From Phoenix dactylifera (taxonomy: Eukaryota > Streptophyta > Magnoliopsida > Arecales > Arecaceae), in assembly GCF_009389715.1 (NCBI RefSeq), contig NC_052399.1:30389146-30453145 (forward strand): a stretch of 64,000 nt of DNA, given 5' to 3'. Of this stretch, positions 36,501-46,357 are shown piece after piece. A program made the position numbers and the translations under genes. The notes beneath the pieces are model-generated. The model saw only the letters and a program-made list of their open reading frames with translations, was not told where the DNA came from and did no database searches. Numbering within the stretch: the first letter of the stretch is position 1; the number at the start of each line of letters is the position of its first letter.

Positions 36501-39414
36501 ATGGATGCCATTGCATATTTGGTAAATCAAGAAGTCAAATAAAATAATAACTGGTTGGACAGGAACAATGTAGCGGCTTGTTCCAAGCACTTTGTTGGTG
36601 ATGGTGGGACACATAATGGAATAGATGAAAATAATACCATAATCGATCAGCGTGCACTTTTCAACATCCATATGCCTGCTTACTATGACTCCATTGCCAA
36701 GGGTGTCTCTACTGTCATGATTTCTTACTCTAGCTGGAATGGAGAGAAAATGCATGGCAACCGTGGTCTTGTCACAGGCTTCCTCAAGAATAAGCTGGGT
36801 TTCAAGGTAGAGATGTTTGCTGAAGCTTTTTCTTTTCTTTTCTTTTCCTTTTGGAGAATAAATGTTCGCTAAATATTATGATATTAGTCTAGCCAATTCC
36901 AATTTTGATCATTTCTTGCATTAACTTTTAATATTAATGGTACTTTACTGAATGTTGAATGTTGATAAAATTTCAGGGCTTTGTCATATCAGATTGGCAG
37001 GGCATTGATAGGATTACTACTCCACCTGGTGCAAATTATACTTACTCTGTCCTGACTGGCGTCAATGCCGGTATTGATATGGTCAGTATTTCTTTCATCC
37101 GCTATAGAAAGTTAATAGCTGTTGTTACCATATTGCTATTGACGGATAAAGAAAATTTTATCACAATAGGTTCCTGCAGTCATGGTCTACTGAACCGACC
37201 GGTACCGGTGCCGACAAGCACCAGTACGATACGGCTATTGAAATCGGTTCCAACCCAGTTCATGGCTTGTACCAGTGCGAACTGAGCTGGTTTGCACCGG
37301 TACGGGGTGTTCTTCACGAGAGACAGCGCATGGCTAAAGCCATGCGCTAAGTGCCACACGCCGTGGCACTTTCGGTACAGTACCGGTTCGGCTCGGTTTG
37401 GTACCGATACTGAACCGCACTATGTCGGTATGGCGAACGTTGCTTGCAGTACTATAGCTCTAATTTATGTTTTTTTTAGTACAATGCGGGGCACTGCCAT
37501 TTGCATCAATTTTTGAAAACTCGAATGGTATTGAGGTGCCCAATGCCGCACATTGACCTGTTTGAAGTAGAAAAGTTTATGACTCAATATTGCAGCAGAG
37601 AATGCTAGAAGATTAAGGATCTTGTTATAATGTTTTCTTTGAAACATTATTCATGAGGTTTATATGAGGAAATACTGGACATGTATCAACACTCAATCAT
37701 GGAACAATTTTTGTAGTTCCACATTCACCGATTAATTTTTACTTTCCATCCATTATTTTTGTATCCTTACATTATTTCTTGGGGGATGTCATGCAGATAA
37801 TGGTTCCTAATGACTATGCTCAGTTTATTGACACTTTGACCTCCCTTGTGAACAACAAGTGCATCCCCATGAGCAGAATTGATGATGCTGTAAGAAGGAT
37901 TTTGCGGGTGAAATTCACCATGGGTCTCTTTGAGAACCCCTTGGCTGATCTTAGCTTTGTTGGTCAGCTTGGGAAAAAGGTCACTTGTTTTTCAACCTGC
38001 TGTTTCTGTGTTATTTGATATACCTAATCTTCTTGTCCTTTACGAAAAACATCCTGATCATCAAGCTACTGCCACTCTTGAATGAAAATGCCCTTGTTTC
38101 TTACAACTATTGGATCTTGTACAGGAGCACAGAGATTTGGCAAGGGAAGCTGTAAGGAAATCACTTGTGCTGTTGAAAAATGGGAAATCTACTAGCAAGC
38201 CGTTGCTCCCCCTCTCTAAGAAGGCACCAAAGATCCTTGTTGCTGGGAGTCATGCTGATAACTTGGGTTACCAGTGCGGTGGGTGGACAATTGAGTGGCA
38301 AGGAGGTAGTGGCGAAATTACAGTCGGTGCGTTCGCTAAAACATCCCTAGCTCCTTTTTTTTCTTTGTTTTTCATTTTTGACACATTTTCATTTTTGATA
38401 CAAAAAGCCATGATTGCTGTTGATCTACTATTTATCCAAGGAACTAATGATAAACAACACAGAAGTACAATTTTTGCTATCCTAGATCTTTCTTGTGTTT
38501 TTTAAACCCTAAACTCTCCTAAGGTGCATCACTAGTTATTGTTTTATATTGCTACCTCCTGGTTTAACACAGTGGTATTATTTTATATCTTAGTTCTACT
38601 TGTCCTCATCATCGAAAATCCACCACTTAATATTGTAACCCTTACCAGAAATGTTTATGACTTGGAAACTTGCAAGATGTTGATTTGGTGCTTCCCTCTA
38701 ATCCAAGCTTAGATTGCAATTCACAGTGGTAATGTTTGCTTTTGAAGCACCTGTATACAGAAAAAATCATTTAGCAGTTCCAGTCATATTTTTCTGGCTG
38801 GTTCAGAGTCGTCATTTTTATCTTATTTCAATAGCTTCAATGCTATCTATCTCACAAGAGTCTCATTTTGGAGATGTGTATGGAAAGCAGGAAAAATCTT
38901 GTAGTAAACTTACCAATAAATTACAGGAACCACCATCCTTAGTGCCGTTAAATCTACTGTGGACCCTGCGACCAATGTCGTGTTCTCTGAGAACCCTGAT
39001 GCCAACTTTGTCAAGAGTAACAACTTCTCTTATGCCATTGTTGTTGTTGGGGAACAACCCTACACCGAAATGTATGGCGACAGCCTCAACCTCACCATTC
39101 CTGATCCTGGTCCAAGCACCATCCAGACGGTCTGTGGTGCTGTCAAATGCGCAGTTGTCGTAATATCTGGCAGGCCTGTTGTGATTGAGCCCTATGTTCC
39201 CATGATGGATGCACTTGTGGCTGCTTGGCTTCCTGGTTCTGAAGGCCAGGGTGTTGCTGATGTCCTTTTTGGGGATTATGGGTTTACCGGGAAACTTCCT
39301 CGCACCTGGTTCAAGTCTGTGGACCAGCTGCCCATGAATGTTGGTGACAAGAGTTATGATCCATTGTTCCCATTCGGATTTGGCTTGACGACTAAGCCAG
39401 GAGCAGCGAGGTAG
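33578..39414 (+). CDS. GH3 beta-D-glucan exohydrolase / beta-glucosidase, copy 3 (9 exons, 627 aa)
   Basis: This is the third complete GH3 enzyme and the one nearest the canonical cereal exohydrolase ([20 protein letters not shown]). Exons: 33578-33797, 33900-34104, 34930-35020, 35189-35334, 36563-36806, 36977-37081, 37797-37979, 38125-38326 and 38927-39414 (1884 bp). A signal peptide ending near LTGEAE is followed by YMKYKDP. The catalytic Asp is in GFVISDWQG and the Glu in [25 protein letters not shown] and [11 protein letters not shown] are present. Intron 2 has a GC donor (ag|gcaagt). Upstream of exon 5 lie two extra partial copies of that exon (36079-36235 and 36321-36477), each with an acceptor but running into an in-frame stop, so they must be skipped for a full protein. 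Exon 8 is one codon shorter than in the other copies. Confidence 0.92.
34249..34525. repeat. 136-bp tandem duplication in intron 2 of GH3 copy 3
   Basis: Two near-identical units start at 34249 and 34385 (catctccatgtaaaactact) and run through tggtactctttttg and cttgagttgcatccacatga. They lie fully inside the intron, so no coding effect is expected. Confidence 0.8.
35517..36025. repeat. 255-bp tandem duplication in intron 4 of GH3 copy 3
   Basis: Units start at 35517 and 35772 (cattggtggttttagagcat) and are almost identical. Each ends with tcatagcttgcatggtgaca, the sequence with which the adjoining 242-bp repeats begin, so the two repeat sets are nested and share a junction. Confidence 0.8.
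36079..36235 (+). pseudogene. Partial duplicate of exon 5 of GH3 copy 3 (first)
   Basis: This is an exon fragment with an intact acceptor (ggacag) but no donor. If spliced in, it reads K-N-N-V-A-A-C through V-S-T-V-M and then S and a stop (tca tag) within the repeat junction. One codon differs from the functional exon (His for Tyr in MPAYY). Confidence 0.75.
36321..36477 (+). pseudogene. Partial duplicate of exon 5 of GH3 copy 3 (second)
   Basis: This is identical in layout to the fragment 242 bp upstream: an acceptor, 157 bp of exon sequence with the same His change, then an in-frame stop at the junction. The functional exon starts 242 bp downstream at 36563. Confidence 0.75.
37190..37440. 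repeat. GGTACC-family element with paired hairpins, in intron 6 of GH3 copy 3
   Basis: The block is flanked by gaccggtaccggtgccgac on the left and tacagtaccggttcggctcg on the right. In its centre are two perfect adjacent hairpins: agcgcatggct-aa-agccatgcgct (37325-37348) and agtgccac-acgcc-gtggcact (37350-37370). It is sharply GC-richer than the intron. No protein is encoded. The structure looks like a small foldback or hairpin-bearing non-autonomous element. Confidence 0.6.
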
Positions 39415-41846
39415 AGATCAAATTCCAGCAGACATCTGTAATCAAGTTCTTTCTTATTTTTCATATTGTAGATGTTAAAAATGATTATCTGATGGGCATG
39501 ACTTAAGATATTTAATGTTAAATTAATGAGATAGTTCCTCTTCATTCAGGTTTTCTGCTTTTGGTTTTGTGAGAAAAGACTGCTGTCACAGATGTTTCTT
39601 TGTTTCTCTGATAATATGAGAAAAAATATCAATATATGTGTTAAGATTCAATTGAAACTCCAATACTTTAGTATTGGAAGTAACACACCTGTACACTTTT
39701 TAACCAAAAAAAAAACACACCTGTACACCTATTCTTGGAGAGTAGAGGGAGATGGATGACAAAAGACATTTAAAAGTTGGGAACTTAATTCTCTTCTCTG
39801 AAATCACAAGGAATGAGTGCTACAAATATCATCACATTGAATGCACAGACTGATGCCAAATAATTTATACCAAGATGTGAAAACCAAAAATAGAATTGAT
39901 GCAAGTGAGCTAGAGAAGGAAAAAAGAAAAACACCTGAACTCTCTTTTTGATAGTTATTTCAATAGTATGGTAGAGATAGTTTGGTAAGATGGGCTTAAT
40001 TTGAGAAACAACTATGACAAGAATGATGTAGAAATTGGATGAGCGCTGATACATTTCCGAAAGAAATTCCCTAGAGCAGAAAAGCGGTAAACCGGTGTTA
40101 CTTGGCATGGTAACTATTTCAATGCTATGATAGAGATTACTTGGTAAGATGGACTTGGTTTCCAGAGAAAAGAGGCTTTAAGGATTTTAGCCATTGAAAA
40201 GATAGAGTTTACTTGGTATGGTAGCCATTTCAATGGTTTGATGGAGATTACTTGGTAAGATGGATTTAGTTTTGTGAGGAAAGAGGCTTTAAGGAATTGC
40301 TATAGCAAAATTGATGGAAATTGGATAAGTGCCGATACGTTTCCCCAGGAAATTCCCTAAGAAGCTGGTAAACCGCTGTTGATAGCTTGTCTGGTGTTGC
40401 TTTTGATTTTCTTTAAAAAAAATTAATCTCAGAAATGGATTCATTTAAATTCTTAACTGAAAAAATTCTTTTATATCTTTAAAAGTTGCTCATCTCATAA
40501 AAGAACAAGCTAGATGTTAATTTTTATTTTGTCTTCTCTCAGAATATTATTTTAACTTCTGCCTCAAATAGAAAAAGAAAGTTCAACAACCTTTTCACTG
40601 CAACCAAAAAGTTAAATCACTCTCTTTCTTTTTCAGCATAAATGACTGTTTTTTTTAAAAAAAAACTTGAGAACTGAAACTATGTTTCTATTTGTAAATT
40701 TAAAATATAAATATAATTTGCTATGGCCGATTATTTTTAAAAATTTTAAATATAAATTCTACAAATGGTGATAATAATGGTGGTGGTGGTGATAATGATA
40801 GTGCCTATCGTGATGGTGACGATAATGATAGTGATGGCAACAACAACTATGATAATTGCTGTGATAGCAGTTGCAGCAGCAATAATAATAGTGATAATGA
40901 TGATGATGGCAATAGTACGAAGGGAGAGGAGGGATGGCAGTAGGCATAGAGTGGACTAGATAAAATAGACAAATATTTCCGATGAACATAGGTAACCAGC
41001 AGCTGGCCATCTGTTATCCCAGAAAGTTTAATTACAGGCTAACAGGAGGCAACAATATGTATGACAGCAAGAGAAATAAAGAAAAAAAAAAGATTTTTAA
41101 TAAGAAAGCTAGAAGAATATTTGGGTAGTAACGGAATACATGAAGACAAGGTTCAAAGCTCGATAAAATAGACAAATATTTCCGATGAACATAGGTAACC
41201 AGCAGCTGGCCATCTGTTATCCCAGAAAGTTTAATTACAGGCTAACAGGAGGCAACAATATGTATGACAGCAAGAGAAATAAAGAAAAAAAAAAAGATTT
41301 TTAATAACTTTCACTTTTGTCAAAAACCATATGAGTTTTTAAAACTATATAAAATGAAAATATATAAAAAATACTCTATCCAATAAGTTTTTTGTCTTGT
41401 TTTTGAATTTTAGTTTTAAAAAACTCAAAGTGAAAAGGTACAGTAATACTAAACATGGTCTTAAGAAAAATAATTTTCATAATTTAAAAGTTTCAAAAGA
41501 TTTTTTTTTTAAACACCAAATTTGAGGAGCTTATTTCTTGATTTGGGGCCAAAATGACAATTTTGTTCTTGGCAGTTCATTAAAAACACTCTGAATTGCA
41601 GTCATTTCCGAAAGGTTTCAAGGGAGACAAGGCATTTTTGCTAAATAGAGATGATAATGACGTTTTATAATTGACTCAAATACTAGAAGATACAAAGGAA
41701 AGAACCTACCACATAATTGATAACTAAATTGCCCTGCTTTTTGGAAAAGAGAAAGAAGAAGAAGAAACCAAGAAAGTCTTAGCCATCATCTCACTGACCT
41801 GAAGCTAACTTGTTATTGCTCAACACTTCGATTCATACAGATATCC
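39415..41846. other. Intergenic region between GH3 copy 3 and the GT47 gene, with repeats
   Basis: The two genes end tail to tail here. At about 39950-40390 three degenerate copies of a unit recur (tttcaatggt, gattacttggtaagatgg, aaattccctaag and ggtaaaccg words). 40765-40930 is an imperfect GAT/GGT trinucleotide tract. A near-perfect 137-bp direct repeat starts at 40959 and 41162 (gataaaatagacaaatattt). No gene is seen. Confidence 0.6.
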
Positions 41847-44800
41847 TTATGTGCAGTTTACAGTGCTACTATTGTGACTACACGTCTCAGAAGTCCAAGA
41901 AACAGAGAATTTTATAGCACTCCGACGGAGCCACAGTTCATACATTACCATATAAAAGGCATCATAATCTACTGGAAGATGAGAATGCCACTGGAAATGC
42001 TTGCGTACCTTGAGTACATTCTTTTGCAACATTTCATACTGCCCCGGCCTTACATCATGGAGAATTTTCTTAAGCAGTGGAATATCCAAGGTAGCAACAA
42101 CAAGAGAGAAGCTCTTCCAGTTCAGTATATCAGCAAAGGGTAGATCGTAATGATTGGCAATTATCACGGGCACACATCCAAAGTAGATTGCATCGCCGAT
42201 CCTTGCAGTGTTGACTTCGAAACCCTTGACATGGAGGCAGAATTTGCTGTTAAGAAGCCCCTCCTCGTATGGAGTTGTAATGTGGCCGGAATGGACAAGG
42301 ATCTCAGAGTCATTTCCCCAGGCTTCCATAAGTCTTTTGCGTACAGGAGAGTTGACTGATCCAGAAAAAAAGGCTAGTCTGGCCCTGGAATGTTCAGAAG
42401 AAAACATGCATTTGAGTCAATACTACAAAGTGTGGGTAGTTGAACAAAGGTTGGTATAATAGCTTAGTACTACCCTAGTAATTCTACGTCCACTAGTAGT
42501 TTCAGAACGGGAGAGCAAAATTTAATTGGGCAGGGAAAAGGATCACAAACCCACAAGGAAATGGTGGAAAAAGTCATCTATATGGATTTGCATTACAAGC
42601 ATCCTTTCAGTTTTCAATCCTATCGAGAGCTTTATATCAGAAAATGGATTTAAGAGTTGGGTTTTACCTTTTTGATGAAAATACATTTGGAGGGGTTCCA
42701 TGTCTCGGCCAGATCTGAGGCAAAGATGCATCCTTGTGTGCAACATATCCAGAGAGAAAATAACTAGAAGAGCATACAACTTGAATTGCATTCAATCTAA
42801 CTTCTTCTGCTCTCGCCATTGCAGACCTTCCAATGGAATGGCAAGCAACATAAAAATGGTTGGCACCACCAGATTGGTTCCAATAAGGGTAGTTTTGCCT
42901 AATATCAGTAATATAATTGCGTATAAATTCTGAGATGCCTCCAACACCAACTCTTGGATCATGACGCAACCTTGCAATTGAGAAAGGTAAGAAGAAGAGA
43001 TCAGCCTCCAATGGATCCTTAGTTATGAAATGACTTTGGATAAGAGCCTTTTTAAAGTAACTTTCACTAGCATAGTTTCCACCAGGTTCAAAGTCCACCG
43101 GGAGAAAGGCATGTGCAAATGGATGCTCTTTGCTATGTGGGTATACAAAAACCTTAAAGCTTCGGTTCATCTCCTTATAGTCTTCAGTAAATATATATTT
43201 ATCATGAAACACCTGATTGTTAAAACCTTTACCTGAAACGTGGAAAATGTTCATGAACATTGAAAAGTAAAGAAGAAAAAACAGAGCATTTACCGAGTTA
43301 CTTGACATGTAGTGATTATTGTGAAAATTCTTTGTATCAAGAAATAAAACATTACACAAGACATAAGATATTCTTAAATAAAGTTAAACGAATCAAAGAG
43401 GATCACCAAAAGACACTTTTCCCATGTGCAGACATTTACTTGTAGAGGAAAAGAAAAATATGCTCTTAGTTCGTTACCTAAATAAGCTAGTAAGCTTAAA
43501 AGATCGACCTATTTTAGGAAAATTGGCCATGAATAGGCAAGTGGGGAAGCACAGGTAATTTAGCGAACCTAGAAGGATTGGACAGAAGTCTGTTGTTCAT
43601 ATTCGTATCTGAACAATTTGTAGAAGGAAGCAGAGAGGTCAAAAGTTCTTACAGTGCATATCAATTTCTCCTGGCTGCCCAACACGTTTTTCTACAAATA
43701 CATTCATCATATAAAAAAGTCAAATTATAGAATAAGGCAAGCTTGCCTAGAGGTCCCAAAATCTAATCTACATGTTAGTACATGCTTTAACTAGACAGTG
43801 CTTTCATGATAATAGAGAAGCAACAATATGCTTCCTAGATTCTGCATATAGAGTTGGATAGAAATTAGTACGTATATTGACTTGTAAATTACATGGGGGA
43901 AATTTCACTTGTACCAAATTTATTTAATGTAAATCAAATACATGACGTTATTTTGCTTGTCTTCTTAACTCGTACTAGGACCCTGGTAAAAAAAAATTCT
44001 AGAACTATAGCTTGTTGCCACAAAATGAAACTAATAAGTAACTTATCTCTTGAGGCACCTCATGTTATAAAATTTTAGTGCCAATACAAAATCAATTGAA
44101 ACATCATTAGCTTTGCAATTAAGAAAAAATGTCTGCAGGAGATGAGATCTTCCAATTGATGTGAACCTGATTGATACAAAGCATCTTATTGTTTCAACTC
44201 AAAAAGAACATTAGCCCATGCAGTACTTTCTATTCTGAGAAGTAAGATCATAAGAACTACAATGAATTATCAATATTTGTTTGACATGGCATGTAAGGTA
44301 ATTTGTTTGTTTGTTCCAAAAGACAGCTACATAATAGTCATGTCCAAAGATTAGTTTTCAAACTAGTGGAGACAGATAACGAAGTTGGTGGAGCAAAATT
44401 AAAGAAATATCTTTTGCTGTCCAAGTTCTAGAACTCCATGATCAGATGGTATTAATTCCTTGCTTAAGAGCACAGAGAATGCAAGGGAAAAGCAGCAATA
44501 AAATATCTTCCATGTAAGAGCAATTACTATGTGCATATGTGTCTACGTATACATGTGCAGTTTTGTGTTTGTGTCGCGTGTGGGTGGGCGGGTTGGTGGG
44601 GGAGGAATTTGCTCTGAGCTTGGGAGTTGGAAATGAGTGTCTATTCTCATATTCATGGTCTAAGTAATCTCCAAACAACCTTAGATAAAGGAAAGTTGAT
44701 AAAGTTGCACCAATTTTAACTCTGTTGAGTGGATGGAGGCCATCAAGGGGGGAAGACTATCAAGTTTTAAAATAAGAGAAAGAAATAGTTGCTTCATTAG

Positions 44801-45831
44801 GAAGAATTTATGAATTTCCTCAGTTCTCCATTGTGATCAAGCTTTTCACTGATTACTTTCATCGAAGGAAAGTTAATGCAAATTATTTTTCATTAAAGAA
44901 AGGCCTTCTATATATGCTGATATTCTGTACTTCATAACCATTGACAAGACAGTCATCACATGATGACTTCTCCCAGGTTGGATTAAATTCAATTAGAAAA
45001 GTGTTTGAAGTTGGAGATTTGCTACAGCATGCCTTGCAGTAACAAACTAGGCTTGCCAACAATGTCCATAGAGCTTCAAAATTTTAGCTGCCTACCACCA
45101 TTTGTGATCACAAAAAACATAACAAAACCAGCAGAAACCGATAGAAATATAAGAGGTGCACTCAAATCTTCATCCAATCCACCCAAAGAGCCTTAATACA
45201 AAGCTAATTTAGTACCCTAATAGTTCAGCAAACTCATCCATGAACAATGCACCACTTCATCAGACCGCATCTTCTCTAAAAACAATCTTCCAATCCCTCC
45301 ACAGAACCAGCGAAGAATCAAACCACAACAGCAGAATCACAAGAAAACCATCCACACAAATGACATAAAACAGCAACAAAACCTCAAAATTAAAAAAATG
45401 AAAAAAAAAAACGCACCTTTTGAACCAAATTGTTGCCTAGACCTCGAAGACCGATCGATCCTGCCTTCCAGGCCGCTCCCATCCCATAAAAAAGGCGGCG
45501 CCTTTTTCGAACCTGGCGACCGGGGCACATCAGAAACGCCACCATTGGAAGCGTTTCGGGCGAGAGACGGGGGGTCCGGGTGGATCCGGGGAGGAAAAGG
45601 GGCGGAGCCGAGTGAGGATGTGAGGAGAAGAAGGTTATTGCGGAGATGGAGGAAGTAATTGGAGGTGGAGGAGATATAGACCAAGAGAAGGATAGAGGTG
45701 AGAAGGGTCAAGCCCTTCGGCACAAAGGAGCGGCTCATTGGCGCCGAGAGGAAGGAAGAAGAGCCGGAGGAGGAGGACATGCTGTCTTTGGGGACTACTA
45801 AGGGGTTGCAGCTGGAAAATTTGGGTGGCAT
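41847..45831 (-). CDS. GT47 / exostosin-family glycosyltransferase (4 exons, 518 aa)
   Basis: This is a predicted Golgi type II membrane glycosyltransferase of the plant exostosin-domain family (At5g03795-like), a group linked to wall polysaccharide synthesis; the substrate cannot be told. Exons in reading order: 45831-45417, 43691-43653 (39-bp microexon), 43232-42668 and 42384-41847 (1557 bp, all junctions GT-AG and in frame). A hydrophobic anchor lies at about residues 40-60 (LTLLTSILLLVYISS), then a Ser/Pro-rich stem to about residue 150. The catalytic part has FKVFVYPH, NHFYVACHSIGRSAM, VVCSSSYFLSGYVAHKDASL, LAFFSGS, LLNSKFCLHVKGFE and DAIYFGCVPVIIANHYDLPF. Both the microexon and exon 3 can join exon 1 in frame, so skipping would remove 13 residues. 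A SINE ends 11 bp upstream of the ATG and supplies an in-frame ATG at 45966 that would add 45 residues. A later Met at residue 18 is also possible. Confidence 0.9.
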
Positions 45832-45841
45832 TAGAAGTCTT

Positions 45842-46167
45842 TTTTTTTTTTTGGTCAAAAAAAAGGAGGGGAGGGGGAGGGACCAGCCCACCCGCGTAGC
45901 AGCCCCATTACTGGGCCCCCCTTCCACCAGGGGGTTTCGCGTGCCTTCCCCGACCCGTGGGCTCACCCCACTGGGTTCACCGCCTCACGTGTGGGTACGT
46001 CACCCCAGCGCCACCTTGGTACAAGTGGAAGGAAAGCATAACCGCCAACAAGCCAGCCGGGCATGGGGCATTCGGTCCCCTAATTTAATCGATGCCCGCG
46101 CGTTTCGAACCCGGGCAACTTGGGCGGAATTATCGCCTCCTTACCACCAGGCTACTACCTTGGTGGC
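45842..46167 (-). mobile_element. tRNA-derived SINE inserted at the start of the GT47 gene
   Basis: On the minus strand the element starts gccaccaaggtagtagcctg. It has a pol III A-box-like tagcctggtgg (46154-46144) and a B-box-like ggttcgaaacg at about 46112-46102, and ends in an A-rich tail (a poly-T run at 45841-45852 on the plus strand). It is flanked by a 13-bp direct repeat, cattagaagtctt, at 45829-45841 and 46168-46180. Its body is GC-rich, unlike its surroundings. A/B boxes, A tail and target-site duplication together identify a SINE; the family is not known to me. Confidence 0.85.
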
Positions 46168-46333
46168 CATTAGAAGTCTTCACTACTAGGAGTAATTTAA
46201 AAAGTGTCCACAAAACAAAGCAAGTCCACGATTGACAGATTGTCATGCTTATTGATGTTTTGGAGGAATGGAGTGGTGAACTGGTGACATTTTTTTCTGC
46301 TTATTGAATGCTTATTGTCTCTTTCATGCATTT

Positions 46334-46357
46334 CCCCCCCCCCCCCCCCCCCCCCCC
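46334..46357. repeat. Poly-C homopolymer (24 C)
   Basis: An uninterrupted C run follows catgcattt. On the minus strand it is poly-G, able to form G-quadruplexes. It lies about 170 bp upstream of the SINE and may lie in the GT47 promoter. Its length in the assembly may be inexact. Confidence 0.9.

Larger units (their letters stand above)
35994..36719. repeat. Three tandem 242-bp units spanning intron 4 and part of exon 5 of GH3 copy 3
   Basis: Units start at 35994, 36236 and 36478, each with tcatagcttgcatggtgaca. Each unit has the end of intron 4, the acceptor ggttggacag and the first 157 bp of exon 5 up to actgtcatg. The third unit runs on into the complete exon. Units 1 and 2 share ttaccatgac where unit 3 has ttactatgac. 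Confidence 0.85.

Noticed and set aside
35978-36755. Three near-identical minus-strand open frames of 74-105 aa
   Set aside because: They are antisense shadows of the triplicated exon-5 repeat units, not separate genes.
40759-41010. Open frames rich in His/Tyr or Val/Ile on both strands
   Set aside because: They are translations of an imperfect GAT/GGT trinucleotide tract and its flank.
46102-46154. tRNA-like A and B boxes on the minus strand
   Set aside because: There is no cloverleaf or anticodon arm; the A-rich tail and target-site duplication show a SINE, not a tRNA gene.
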